Source: Pseudomonadota bacterium
Lineage (GTDB): Bacteria > Pseudomonadota > Gammaproteobacteria > UBA5335
Direction of reading: 5' to 3'
NCBI GenBank assembly: GCA_002862965.1
Contig: PKCW01000087.1
Span: 1-16,969, forward strand
Length of the DNA: 16,969 nucleotides
Below are positions 1 through 7,558 of this stretch, piece after piece; within the stretch, counting starts at the first letter, position 1, and each line of letters starts with the position of its first letter. The notes below the pieces were generated by a model. That model ran no database searches. It saw only the letters and a list, made by a program, of their open reading frames with translations, and was not told the origin of the DNA. A program made the translations under genes and the position numbers.

Positions 1-2
1 CG

Positions 3-1550
3 CCTTCGTCTCAGGGCAATACCGGTGGTGCGACCGGCGCGGGGCAGATTTCCGGCATGAATGCCCCCCTCGGGGCGTCCGGCCCGGAGGCGTCCAGCGC
101 CGCTGCGGCCTCCGGGTCGATCGCCGGCCCGGGCGGTGCAGCGTCCGGAGAAGAAACCCCCGCCGAGACGCCCGGACTGGTGCAGATGGACAGCGCAACG
201 GCGCTGGCCTTGCAGAAATCGCCAGAGGACGCGCCCGAAGCGCAGCCGGTGGATCCGGCCGCGGTGGGCAGCGATGGCGCGGCGGCACTGCAACCACTGC
301 CGGCTGCGCCGGAAGCCGTCGCGGCGCCGCCGACGACCGACGTCGCAGAGCGCACCGACGGCGGCAGCAGCGTTTGGACGTGGCTGGCCGGCATCGTCGT
401 GGCCGGTGCGGCGGCGCTCGGTTGGCTGTTCTACCGTCGCCGCAAGTCCTCGCCCGACGTCGAAGAGGAAGCGATCGACTTCGTCCTCGATGATGCGACG
501 GAGAACAATCCGCCCACCCAGGGGTTCCGCCGGCAGGAACCCGTGATCGCGAGCGAGGCGGCCGGAGCGGTGTCTGACGCCGAAGCCGATCCGGTCACCG
601 ATACCCAGCCGGGGATGTCGCCGTTCGAGAAGGAGACCGCGCTGGGTGTCGATCAGGAAGACCCCTTGGCCGAGGCGGATTTCAACCTCACCTACGGCCT
701 GTTCGAGGAGGCCTTGGCCGTCGTCGAGCAGGCCTTGCAGCGACAGCCCGACCGTCGCGACCTGAAGCTCAAGCGGCTCGAGGTCTTCTTCGCGATGTCC
801 GACCGGGAATCGTTCCTCAAGCATGCGAGGCTGCTGGCGGCCGAACCGCAGGGGCAGGCCGATTCGGCTTGGGAACGGTGCATGGTGATGGGACAGCAGA
901 TGTTCCCCGACGAGGCGTTGTTCCAGAATGTGCCGGCAGGGACCGGCGGGGATGATTTTCTCGACTTCAATCTCGACGCCCCGTCGGATCGGATCACGGA
1001 CAGCGCGCATGCCGCTGCGCCTGCCGACGAACGCACCACGGTCCTGAGCCGCCAAGGGGATGCCGCATCGTCGAGCGTCGGCGACGACGAACTGGTATTC
1101 GATTTGTCGGAGACCGATCTGGAAGTGGGCGCCGGGACCCAGGCCGACGACACCGTCGAAAAGCATCTGGACATGGCCCGCGTCTATCTGGGCATGGAAG
1201 AGTTTGCCGCGGCCCAACGTGAACTGGACCAGGCCCTGATCGAGGGGTCGGGCGAGCAGCAGGCAGAGGCTCGCGAACTCATCGAGCAGGTGAGTCAGCG
1301 CGCCGGCATGACTCGGGATGCCACCGATCAGTCCTACCTCGTGGACGTGCCCGGTACAGGCACGCTCGACATCGAGGACTTCGGGACGCGTGACGATTTC
1401 GGCACTCGCCTCGATCTCGCGCGTCAGTACATGGAACTGGACGATGTGGAGGGCGCGCGAGCGCTCATCGACGAGGTGATCAAGGACGGCACGCCGGACC
1501 AGCGGCGCGAAGCGGAGACCTTGATGGCCCAGTTGCCGGCCCGTTTCTAG
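3..1550 (+). CDS. fimV: FimV/HubP-type polar landmark protein, C-terminal part (5' end outside window)
   Basis: FimV-family proteins are inner-membrane, peptidoglycan-linked polar hubs that support type IV pili, type II secretion and polar signalling. The reading frame is open from the window's first bases, so the periplasmic LysM-bearing N-terminus lies upstream; the ATG at 57 is internal and not a likely start. Visible in order are a Pro/Ala/Gly-rich periplasmic linker, one membrane segment (about 372-434, VWTWLAGIVVAGAAALGWLF) followed by the basic stop-transfer YRRRK, then an acidic cytoplasmic region. That region contains TPR-like helices (about 660-840, EADFNLTYGLFEEALAVVEQ) and ends in the conserved FimV C-terminal motif (TRLDLARQYMELDDVEGARA, about 1405-1465), which is diagnostic for the family. 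A strong terminator follows the stop, and truA lies downstream, as in many gammaproteobacteria. Confidence 0.9.
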   Translation, partial: PSSQGNTGGATGAGQISGMNAPLGASGPEASSAAAASGSIAGPGGAASGEETPAETPGLVQMDSATALALQKSPEDAPEAQPVDPAAVGSDGAAALQPLPAAPEAVAAPPTTDVAERTDGGSSVWTWLAGIVVAGAAALGWLFYRRRKSSPDVEEEAIDFVLDDATENNPPTQGFRRQEPVIASEAAGAVSDAEADPVTDTQPGMSPFEKETALGVDQEDPLAEADFNLTYGLFEEALAVVEQALQRQPDRRDLKLKRLEVFFAMSDRESFLKHARLLAAEPQGQADSAWERCMVMGQQMFPDEALFQNVPAGTGGDDFLDFNLDAPSDRITDSAHAAAPADERTTVLSRQGDAASSSVGDDELVFDLSETDLEVGAGTQADDTVEKHLDMARVYLGMEEFAAAQRELDQALIEGSGEQQAEARELIEQVSQRAGMTRDATDQSYLVDVPGTGTLDIEDFGTRDDFGTRLDLARQYMELDDVEGARALIDEVIKDGTPDQRREAETLMAQLPARF

Positions 1551-1573
1551 CCCGCGTCGACTCCCGGCATCAC

Positions 1574-1603
1574 GAGGGGCGACATCGCCCCTCTCCTTTT
1601 TTT
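1574..1603 (+). terminator. Rho-independent terminator after fimV
   Basis: A perfect 9-bp inverted repeat, GAGGGGCGA (1574-1582) and TCGCCCCTC (1585-1593), is followed by a run of seven T (1597-1603). It starts 24 bases after the fimV stop and probably separates fimV from truA, although truA has no obvious promoter of its own in the short gap. Confidence 0.88.
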
Positions 1604-1650
1604 GGAGCGCCCCGCGCGCACGGCGCCGGGCTGCATCGGATGGCGAGCGG

Positions 1651-2439
1651 ATGCGGATCGCGTTGGGGATCGAGTACAGCGGAAGTGCGTTTCACGGTTG
1701 GCAGAGCCAGCGACATACCGCTTCGACCATCCAGGGCTGTGTCGAATCAGCCTTGAGTCGAGTGGCGGCGGCGCCGACGGCCATCGTCGCCGCCGGGCGG
1801 ACCGACGCCGGTGTTCATGCCCACGGGCAGGTCGTCCATTTCGATACCGGGGTGCATCGGGATCAGGTCGCGTGGGTGCTGGGCGTGAACCGCCATCTTC
1901 CTCCCGCGGTATCCGTGCAATGGGCGCGCGCTGTTCCGGATGCCTTTCATGCACGGTTCAGCGCGCAGTGGCGGCGTTACCGCTATGTGATCCACGACGC
2001 GCGCGCGCGCAGCGCTCTGCTGGCGGGGCGGGTGACCTGGCACCACTACCCGCTGGACGCCGAGCGTATGGCGCAGGCCGGCCGGTCGCTGATCGGGGAG
2101 CACGACTTTTCGTCCTTTCGCGGTCAGGAATGCCAGGCCAAGTCCCCGGTTCGGACCGTGCAGACCCTGACCGTGGCCAGGAGAGGGCCCTTGGTGGTCC
2201 TCGAGATTCAGGCCAACGCCTTTTTGCATCACATGGTGCGCAACATCGCCGGTGTGCTGATGAGCATCGGCAAGGGCGACCGGTCCACCGCATGGGCCGG
2301 CGAGGTGCTGGCGCATCGGGATCGCAGGCGCGGGGGAGTAACGGCGCCCCCCGATGGACTCTATCTCACCGCAGTCGGCTATCCCGCGGCGTTCGGTCTG
2401 CCGGGCCCGGCGCCACTCCCCGACACGGTTCATCTGTGA
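1651..2439 (+). CDS. truA: tRNA pseudouridine(38-40) synthase TruA
   Basis: TruA isomerises uridines 38-40 in the anticodon stem of many tRNAs to pseudouridine in the cytoplasm. The 262-residue length is normal. The N-terminus MRIALGIEYSGSAFHGWQSQ is typical, and the catalytic aspartate is D52 in the AGRTDAGVHA motif. The second domain carries the family signature NAFLHHMVRNIAGVL (about residues 189-203) and the closing GLYLTAVGYP. The ATG at 1651 matches the family start and has a weak purine-rich stretch (gcgagcgg) upstream. The gene follows fimV as in Pseudomonas-type genomes, but the usual next genes (trpF, accD) are missing and a promoter plus yceD follow instead. Confidence 0.97.
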   Translation: MRIALGIEYSGSAFHGWQSQRHTASTIQGCVESALSRVAAAPTAIVAAGRTDAGVHAHGQVVHFDTGVHRDQVAWVLGVNRHLPPAVSVQWARAVPDAFHARFSAQWRRYRYVIHDARARSALLAGRVTWHHYPLDAERMAQAGRSLIGEHDFSSFRGQECQAKSPVRTVQTLTVARRGPLVVLEIQANAFLHHMVRNIAGVLMSIGKGDRSTAWAGEVLAHRDRRRGGVTAPPDGLYLTAVGYPAAFGLPGPAPLPDTVHL

Positions 2440-2458
2440 CTCTGCTTGCCGGCTCGAG

Positions 2459-2488
2459 TTTACAAAAGTGCCCTGAAATCGCTATGAT
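2459..2488 (+). promoter_or_regulatory. Sigma-70-type promoter for the yceD-rpmF(-plsX-fabH) unit
   Basis: TTTACA (2459-2464, 5 of 6 consensus) and TATGAT (2483-2488, 5 of 6) are separated by 18 bases, in the short gap between truA and yceD. Transcription would be expected to start about 2494-2497, immediately next to the yceD ATG at 2498. Confidence 0.72.
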
Positions 2489-2497
2489 CGCGCGCTT

Positions 2498-2983
2498 ATG
2501 TCCGTGCCCTTGCCCGATCTGGTTGATGTCGACAGGCTCGCCCTCCGCGGCGGGCGGCTGGAGGGGCGGTTTGCGATCCCCCGGTTCGATCGGCTCCGCG
2601 ACATGGTTGCCGAACCCGATGGCGAGATCGCTTTCGCCCTGCGGTTTTACCAGGACAGCGAGGGTCGCTCGCGCATCGCAGGCACGATCGAGGGGCGCGT
2701 GGTGCTCGTCTGCCAGCGCTGCCTGCAGCGGATCGAGCAGGGATTGGCCGCGGAGATGGATCTGGTGGCATTGGCCGACGAGCGGGACCTGTCCCGGGTG
2801 CCGGCGGAAGCCGAACCGTTGTTGACCGGGGGCGAACCGGTCCGGTTGACCGAGTTGATCGAAGACGAGGCCATACTCGCGCTGCCGATCGTCGCGGTCC
2901 ACGAACAATGCGCCGCGCCCGATCCGGGCCTTTCCGGCGGCGGGGATGCCAACCCTTTCGCGGTCCTGAAAAGGGACCGATGA
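2498..2983 (+). CDS. yceD: YceD family protein (DUF177), 23S rRNA accumulation protein
   Basis: YceD (DUF177) is a small cytoplasmic protein linked to 23S rRNA accumulation in E. coli and to large-subunit assembly in plant plastids; its molecular activity is not well settled. This copy has 161 residues, close to the usual 150-175. The CxxC pair of the family is at C72/C75 ([10 protein letters not shown]), followed by the acidic helix [16 protein letters not shown] (about 118-133) and the C-terminal NPFAVL motif. It sits directly before rpmF, the conserved neighbour throughout bacteria. The ATG at 2498 gives a family-like N-terminus but has no Shine-Dalgarno sequence and lies only 9 bases beyond the -10 box, so the message may be leaderless. 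Confidence 0.92.
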   Translation: MSVPLPDLVDVDRLALRGGRLEGRFAIPRFDRLRDMVAEPDGEIAFALRFYQDSEGRSRIAGTIEGRVVLVCQRCLQRIEQGLAAEMDLVALADERDLSRVPAEAEPLLTGGEPVRLTELIEDEAILALPIVAVHEQCAAPDPGLSGGGDANPFAVLKRDR

Positions 2984-3036
2984 AGTTCAACGATGCGGGC
3001 CGGTCGGGTTCGCCGAATCTATGGAGTTTTCAGATC

Positions 3037-3219
3037 ATGGCTGTACAACAAAACCGCAAAACCCGGTCCAAGCGTGGCATGCGCCGTTCCCATGACGCGC
3101 TGACCAGCCCGTTCCTGTCGGCGGATGCCGTGACGGGCGAGACCCATCGTCGTCACCATCTGACGCCCACCGGGCACTACCGCGGTCGCAAGGTTCTGGG
3201 CGGTCCTGCCGAAGAATGA
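3037..3219 (+). CDS. rpmF: 50S ribosomal protein L32
   Basis: This is a component of the large ribosomal subunit. The 60-residue product begins [20 protein letters not shown], the canonical L32 start after processing of Met, and continues with the conserved [14 protein letters not shown]. It lacks the zinc-binding cysteines seen in some L32 proteins, so it is the zinc-free type usual in gammaproteobacteria. The start at 3037 is supported by GGAG about ten bases upstream. The same frame is open back to 2908, but that extension overlaps yceD and is not family-like. The gap from yceD is about 50 bases, so the two are probably cotranscribed. Confidence 0.97.
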   Translation: MAVQQNRKTRSKRGMRRSHDALTSPFLSADAVTGETHRRHHLTPTGHYRGRKVLGGPAEE

Positions 3220-3272
3220 TCCGGTCGCGGCGCGCCGCCCCGTCGGTGCCACGACAATCAATCAGCGCAAGC

Positions 3273-3299
3273 TTGACATGACCACCCACCCCGTGGGTG
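3273..3299 (+). promoter_or_regulatory. Possible regulatory site upstream of plsX
   Basis: A perfect -35-like TTGACA (3273-3278) is followed by a 6-bp hairpin, CACCCA (3283-3288) with TGGGTG (3294-3299). No good -10 box lies at the expected spacing. It could be a minor promoter or a hairpin in the rpmF-plsX gap (3220-3336), which otherwise shows nothing recognisable. Confidence 0.25.
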
Positions 3300-3336
3300 T
3301 CGATGTGCGTGCATGGGCCGGATCGGCGGAGCCAGG

Positions 3337-4377
3337 ATGACCAAGACGATACACATGGCGCTGGACGCCATGGGCGGCGATCACGGGCCCCGGGTCACGG
3401 TCCCGGCGGCCCTGTCGGCCTTGTCGGAATATGAAGACCTCCATCTGACGCTGGTGGGGCAGCCGGCTGCTCTGGAAGCGGAGTTGTCACGTCGCCGGGC
3501 CGGTGCGCCGAGTCGCCTCGTGATTCACCCGGCGACGCAGGTGGTCGAGATGGACGAAGCGCCGTCCAAGGCCCTGCGCAACAAGAAAGATTCGTCCATG
3601 CGCCTCGCCCTCGACCTCGTCAAGTCGGGCCGCTGTTCGGTCATGGTCAGCGCGGGCAATACCGGCGCGCTCATGGCCACGGCGCGCTTCGTTCTGAAGA
3701 CGCTGCCGGGGGTCGATCGCCCCGCCATCATTTCCGCGCTGCCGACCGTCCGTGGACACACCTATGTGCTTGATCTGGGCGCGAACGCCGACTGTACGGC
3801 GGAGCAGCTCCACCAGTTCGCCGTCATGGGTTCGGTAATGGTGCAGGCGGTCGATCACCTCGACCGACCCAAGGTCGGACTGCTCAACATCGGTGTGGAG
3901 GAAATCAAGGGCGTCGAATCCGTCAAGCAGGCCGCCCGCTTGCTGCAGGCTGATCCGTCGATCAACTATTGTGGCTTTGTCGAGGGCAACGACATCTACG
4001 GGGGAAAGGTCGATGTCGTGGTCTGCGACGGTTTCGTCGGCAATGTCGCGCTCAAGACCAGCGAGGGATTGGCGCACATGTTGAGCGAGTACATCCGCCA
4101 GGAGTATGGCCGCAACCTGCTGACCAAGCTGGCGGGGCTGATCTCGCTGCCGGTGCTCAACGCCATCAAGGGCCGCATGGATCCACGACTTTACAACGGC
4201 GCCAGCCTCGTTGGGCTGCAGGGCGTCGTCATCAAGAGCCATGGCGGAGCCGACGAGCTGGCGTTCGCCAATGCGATCAGGCTCGGCATGAATGCGGCGA
4301 GGATGTCGGTGCCGGATCGCATTGCCCACCTGGTGGGATCGGCCCTGCAGGGGCAGGCTCGCGGAGGGGAAACGTGA
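3337..4377 (+). CDS. plsX: Phosphate acyltransferase PlsX
   Basis: PlsX converts acyl-ACP and phosphate to acyl-phosphate, the acyl donor for PlsY in membrane phospholipid synthesis; it is a peripheral membrane enzyme. The 346-residue length is normal. The N-terminal signature is [12 protein letters not shown], followed by the conserved [67 protein letters not shown] and [14 protein letters not shown] motifs. The ATG at 3337 is preferred over 3313 because it has GGAG about six bases upstream and gives the usual [14 protein letters not shown] start. The stop overlaps the fabH start (GTGA), so translation is probably coupled. Confidence 0.97.
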   Translation: MTKTIHMALDAMGGDHGPRVTVPAALSALSEYEDLHLTLVGQPAALEAELSRRRAGAPSRLVIHPATQVVEMDEAPSKALRNKKDSSMRLALDLVKSGRCSVMVSAGNTGALMATARFVLKTLPGVDRPAIISALPTVRGHTYVLDLGANADCTAEQLHQFAVMGSVMVQAVDHLDRPKVGLLNIGVEEIKGVESVKQAARLLQADPSINYCGFVEGNDIYGGKVDVVVCDGFVGNVALKTSEGLAHMLSEYIRQEYGRNLLTKLAGLISLPVLNAIKGRMDPRLYNGASLVGLQGVVIKSHGGADELAFANAIRLGMNAARMSVPDRIAHLVGSALQGQARGGET

Positions 4378-5342
4378 CATCGATCTATTCTCGGATCCTG
4401 GCGACCGGCAGCTATCTGCCGCGTCAGGTGCTGACCAATGCCGATCTGGAAGCGCGACTGGACACCAACGACGCCTGGATCCGCGAACGGACAGGGATAT
4501 CGGAGCGCCACATCAGCGCCGCGGATGAAACGGTCAGCATGATGGCCGAGCAGGCGGCGCGAAGCGCGCTCGCTGCCGGCGGTCTGGCGCCGGAGGACCT
4601 GGATCTCATCATCGTCGGCACCACCACACCGGATCAGATCTTCCCCAACTGCGCCACCATGCTGCAGGAGCGGCTCGGCATCGCCGGGATCGGCGCGTTC
4701 AGCCTGGAAGCGGCGTGCAGCGGCTTCATCTATGCGCTGAGTGTGGCCGACAAGTTCATTCGCATGGGGGATGCCCGGCGGGTGCTGGTGGTGGGGGCGG
4801 AGATGATGTCACGCCTGGTGGACTGGAATGACCGGACCACCTGCGTGCTTTTCGGCGATGGTGCCGGCGCGGTGATTCTGGAGGCGGCCAGTGAACCGGG
4901 CATCATCGGGACGCTGCTTCATGCCGACGGCCGTCATCGTGAACTGCTCGAATTCCCGGGCGGAGTCGGCCGGGATTTCCGCAATCTCGAAAACGTCTAC
5001 CTCCAGATGCGCGGCAGTGAGGTGTTCAAGGTCGCCGTGGCGACGCTGGGACAGAGCGTCGAGGAATGCCTGAGCCGCTTCGGCCACGACAAGTCGGAGG
5101 TCGACTGGCTGATCCCGCATCAGGCCAACGTCCGCATCATCCAGGCGACGGCTCGCCGGCTCGGCATGTCGATGGAGCAGGTCGTCGTGACCGTCGATCG
5201 TCATGGCAATACCTCCACTGCGTCCATCCCGCTGGCACTCGATGCAGCGGTGCGTGACGGCCGCGTCCAGCGCGGGCAATTGCTGTTGCTGGAGGCCTTC
5301 GGCGGCGGCTTCACCTGGGGTTCGGCCCTGATCCGGTTCTGA
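4374..5342 (+). CDS. fabH: 3-oxoacyl-ACP synthase III (FabH)
   Basis: FabH starts fatty-acid synthesis by condensing acetyl-CoA with malonyl-ACP. The protein has 322 residues from a GTG start that overlaps the plsX stop by four bases, with GGAGGGG just upstream. The catalytic triad is complete: C115 in EAACSGF, H249 in IPHQANVRI and N279 in [10 protein letters not shown]. The substrate-entry motif [11 protein letters not shown] is near residues 31-41, and the C-terminal [14 protein letters not shown] is intact. In most gammaproteobacteria fabD, fabG and acpP follow at once; here a pmoC/amoC-like gene follows after about 115 bases, so the cluster has been interrupted or rearranged. No clear terminator with a T-run is visible after the stop. 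Confidence 0.97.
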   Translation: MTSIYSRILATGSYLPRQVLTNADLEARLDTNDAWIRERTGISERHISAADETVSMMAEQAARSALAAGGLAPEDLDLIIVGTTTPDQIFPNCATMLQERLGIAGIGAFSLEAACSGFIYALSVADKFIRMGDARRVLVVGAEMMSRLVDWNDRTTCVLFGDGAGAVILEAASEPGIIGTLLHADGRHRELLEFPGGVGRDFRNLENVYLQMRGSEVFKVAVATLGQSVEECLSRFGHDKSEVDWLIPHQANVRIIQATARRLGMSMEQVVVTVDRHGNTSTASIPLALDAAVRDGRVQRGQLLLLEAFGGGFTWGSALIRF

Positions 5343-5410
5343 CAATCGGGCGGCGGGGGAGTCCTCGCCGTTGATCCATGTCATGGCGCGCCGACGGTCC
5401 GATGGCGAAG

Positions 5411-5434
5411 ATGATCGCCAATCAACGTGATCAT
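5411..5434. promoter_or_regulatory. Inverted repeat upstream of the pmoC/amoC-like gene (possible operator)
   Basis: ATGATC (5411-5416) and GATCAT (5429-5434) form a 6-bp inverted repeat with a 12-base spacer, centred about 35 bases before the ATG at 5458. This spacing would suit an operator or an mRNA hairpin. No clean promoter pair was found in 5343-5457. Confidence 0.25.
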
Positions 5435-5457
5435 CCGTCCACTACAGGAGCCGCGCC

Positions 5458-6276
5458 ATGAACGCCGTGACCAAACCCCAAACGCTACCCACCGCGCCGC
5501 AGTCGCTCGTGCAGCGCCTGCTCGGCGCGCTGGGCCTGCTTCAGGACGAGTCCCGTCCGCCCCGGATGCCTTGGCTGGCCGCAGTTGTCGGAATCGCGCT
5601 GGCGGGATTGCTGTTTGGCCTGTACCGCTGGTATCAGCAGGTCTTTTCCTTTTCGGTCGGGCTCGACTACTTCGAGCAGGATTTCCAGACCTACTGGATG
5701 AACCTGCTGTACGCCCAGGGGATCCTCATCACCCTGATCGGTCTGGTCGGCGTCCCCTTGCTGTGGTTCACCCGCCCCGCCCAGATCGTGATGTCGCCCC
5801 AGCGCGAGCTGTCGATCTACTACGCCATCCTCGCCTTCATGGCCGTGGGCAGCGTGATCCTCGTGGCGATCCTCGGAGTCTACGTCGAGGCCGATGCGGC
5901 CTGGCATCAGGTGACCATCCGCGACACCGACTTCACCCCCACCCACATCGGACTGTTCTATTTCGCCATTCCCTTGGGCGCGGTCGGCGCCATTCTGGGC
6001 TTCATCCTGATCCACACCCGCATGCCCTATTTCAGCAACCGGGTCTCGATCCCCCTGGCGCTGGTGGTCTGCGCGCCGGTCCTGATCATGCCGAATCTGG
6101 GCCTGAACGAATGGGGTCATACCTTCTTCTACGCCGAAGAGCTGTTCGCCGCGCCGATCCACTGGGGCTTCGTGGTGCTCGGATGGGGCCTGTTCGGCAT
6201 CGGTGGCTTCATGGTGCAGATCCTGCAGCGCATCCGCGAATTGACGACACTCGAACCGAAGCCGATCGGGGGCTGA
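5458..6276 (+). CDS. Particulate methane/ammonia monooxygenase-family subunit C (stand-alone PmoC/AmoC-like)
   Basis: PmoC/AmoC is the membrane subunit of copper monooxygenases that oxidise methane, ammonia or short alkanes, and it works with subunits A and B. The 272-residue length fits the family. Several hydrophobic helices are visible, including about 41-57, 83-102 and 120-142. Family motifs include LDYFEQDFQTYWM, DAAWHQVTIRDTDFTPTHI and NLGLNEWGHTFFYAEELFAA. Residues aligning with the two copper sites described for Methylococcus capsulatus PmoC are kept: D146, H150, H163 (its D156, H160, H173) and N217, H221, H235 (its N227, H231, H245). AGGAG precedes the ATG. No A or B subunit gene is in the window. 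A terminator closes the gene, so it looks monocistronic, like the extra amoC/pmoC copies known in nitrifiers and methanotrophs. Substrate cannot be read from this subunit alone. Confidence 0.93.
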   Translation: MNAVTKPQTLPTAPQSLVQRLLGALGLLQDESRPPRMPWLAAVVGIALAGLLFGLYRWYQQVFSFSVGLDYFEQDFQTYWMNLLYAQGILITLIGLVGVPLLWFTRPAQIVMSPQRELSIYYAILAFMAVGSVILVAILGVYVEADAAWHQVTIRDTDFTPTHIGLFYFAIPLGAVGAILGFILIHTRMPYFSNRVSIPLALVVCAPVLIMPNLGLNEWGHTFFYAEELFAAPIHWGFVVLGWGLFGIGGFMVQILQRIRELTTLEPKPIGG

Positions 6277-6301
6277 TCCGATCCACCGGATCGACGCAAA
6301 G

Positions 6302-6328
6302 GGCGCTGCCGTCGGCAGCGCCTTTTTT
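6302..6328 (+). terminator. Rho-independent terminator after the pmoC/amoC-like gene
   Basis: A perfect 9-bp stem, GGCGCTGCC (6302-6310) with GGCAGCGCC (6314-6322), has a 3-base loop and is followed by six T (6323-6328). The A-run before the stem also pairs with the T-run, so it may act in both directions. A smaller hairpin, GATCCG/CGGATC (6275-6292), overlaps the gene's stop codon just before it. Confidence 0.93.
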
Positions 6329-6744
6329 CGTGCGCCACTGTCTTCCTGCGCAGGTCGGTGCCCCCGAAGTTTGGTGGATTCCCGTCACGCCCGGGATAGA
6401 CGGGCCGGCCTGTCGAAACAAAACGCCAGAAACGGATTTCATGAACGAAATCCGAAGTTCGGCGCCTTCTCGACCCTGTGCGGGCGTGCTGCCGCTGGCC
6501 GTCCATGCGGACACGACCGCCATTCCCGACGGCGGGCTGGCGGGGATCGGCGGCCAAGGAGTTGTCTTCGGATTTCGGAAAGGAGAAGGGAAGGGCTTGC
6601 GGTGGACTTGGATGATGATGGTGCGTACTCCGTTGAAATGATTTTGTTTTACAGATCAAACATGAAACTATCGAGCCGGACCGGGATTCATGTTTCGAGA
6701 GCGGGATACCGATAAGCCTGTGCGGCTTTGAGCGAGGGGATTTC
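6329..6744. other. Gene-poor spacer before the cas locus
   Basis: No convincing gene lies in these roughly 415 bases. Two inverted repeats are present: CCCGTC/GACGGG (6381-6404, 12-base loop) and a perfect 8-bp CGGATTTC/GAAATCCG (6433-6454, 6-base loop). The first arm of the second repeat recurs at 6569-6576. A 66-codon frame at 6441-6641 starts inside the second hairpin, has no good ribosome site and resembles nothing known. The block could be a dispersed intergenic repeat or the scar of the rearrangement that brought the cas locus here. Confidence 0.5.
6631..6671 (+). promoter_or_regulatory. AT-rich island, probable cas promoter region
   Basis: Only 11 of the 40 bases at 6631-6670 are G or C, against 60-70% around it. 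TTGAAA (6633-6638) and TTGTTT (6644-6649) could serve as -35 boxes, but no good -10 box sits at the right distance from either. The position, about 75-110 bases before the first cas-related reading frame, suits a cas promoter. The exact elements cannot be assigned. Confidence 0.4.
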
Positions 6745-7506
6745 GTGGCATTTCAATCCGACCATCTGGCGCACATCCGCTGCGCCGATGCCCACGTCCA
6801 TGCGCACCTCTTGGACAGCCACCTCCGGGAGGTTGCCCGCCGCGCCGCCGATCATGCGGCCGGCTTCGGTGGGCAGGACTGGGCGCATCTGGCCGGCCTG
6901 TGGCACGACCTCGGCAAGTACCGGCCGGGGTTTCAGCGCTACCTGCGCGCGGCGAGCGGCGCCGAGGCCGAGAACGCCCACATCGAGGGCGGCGCCGGGC
7001 GGGTGTCCCATTCCACCGCCGGCGCATTGCTGGCCTGCGAGCGCTTCGGCAGCGCCGGCCGGGTGCTGGCCTATCTGATCGCCAGCCACCATGCGGGGCT
7101 GTACGACTGGAACTCCGACACGAGCAGCCTGGAAGCGCGGCTCGCGTCGGAAGCCAGCCGCGTCGAACTGGATGAAGCGCTGGCTGCGGCACCGCCCGAA
7201 ATCCTCGATCACGGCGCCTTCGCGCCGAATCTGCGCGCCATTCCGGGCGGCCCGGCCGGCTTTGCGCTGTGGCTGCGGATGCTGTTCTCGGCCTTGGTGG
7301 ATGCCGATTTCCTCGACACCGAGTCTTTCATGGATGAAGGCAAGGCCGCCGCGCGCGGCGCCTGGCCGGAACTCGGCGCGCTGCGCACCGCCTTCGACGC
7401 CCACATGGCCAGGCTCGCGGCGACGGCGATCTCGACATCCCCGTTTTCCAGGCGCTCCCCGGTCTCGATTCCATCGGCCAGGCCGCTCACGGATTTGATT
7501 GTGTAA
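6745..7506 (+). pseudogene. Truncated cas3: HD nuclease domain only, with unrelated C-terminal tail
   Basis: Cas3 is the nuclease-helicase of type I CRISPR systems. This 253-residue frame contains only the N-terminal HD domain: LWHDLGKYRPGFQRYL with H54/D55, SHSTAGALLA, YLIASHHAGLYDW and LFSALVDADFLDTESF. The helicase half is absent. Similarity to Cas3 stops at about 7425 (after AHMARLAA), and the last 27 or so residues (from TAISTSPF) resemble nothing I know. The GTG start at 6745 has gcgagggga upstream and gives a complete HD N-terminus. The HD residues are intact, so a stand-alone Cas3''-like nuclease remains possible, but a full cas3 downstream makes a remnant more likely. Sampled GC here reaches 46 of 60 bases (6961-7020), higher than in the intact cas3. 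Confidence 0.72.
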
Positions 7507-7558
7507 CAACGACCACAACCCCATGATGACCACCACAACTGGTCACGAGGAGCCATCC

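Noticed and set aside
5345-5375. GC-rich imperfect hairpin after fabH as a terminator
   Set aside because: The stem needs a wobble pair and no T-run follows, so it is not a convincing intrinsic terminator.
6441-6641. 66-codon frame with a signal-peptide-like VLPLAVHAD stretch
   Set aside because: The start lies inside a hairpin, there is no Shine-Dalgarno, the N-terminus lacks a proper hydrophobic core, and the rest resembles nothing known.
6745-7506. Reading the HD frame as a separate functional Cas3'' of a split Cas3 system
   Set aside because: Split systems have a Cas3' lacking HD, whereas the downstream cas3 has its own complete HD domain; the odd tail also points to truncation. Not fully excluded.
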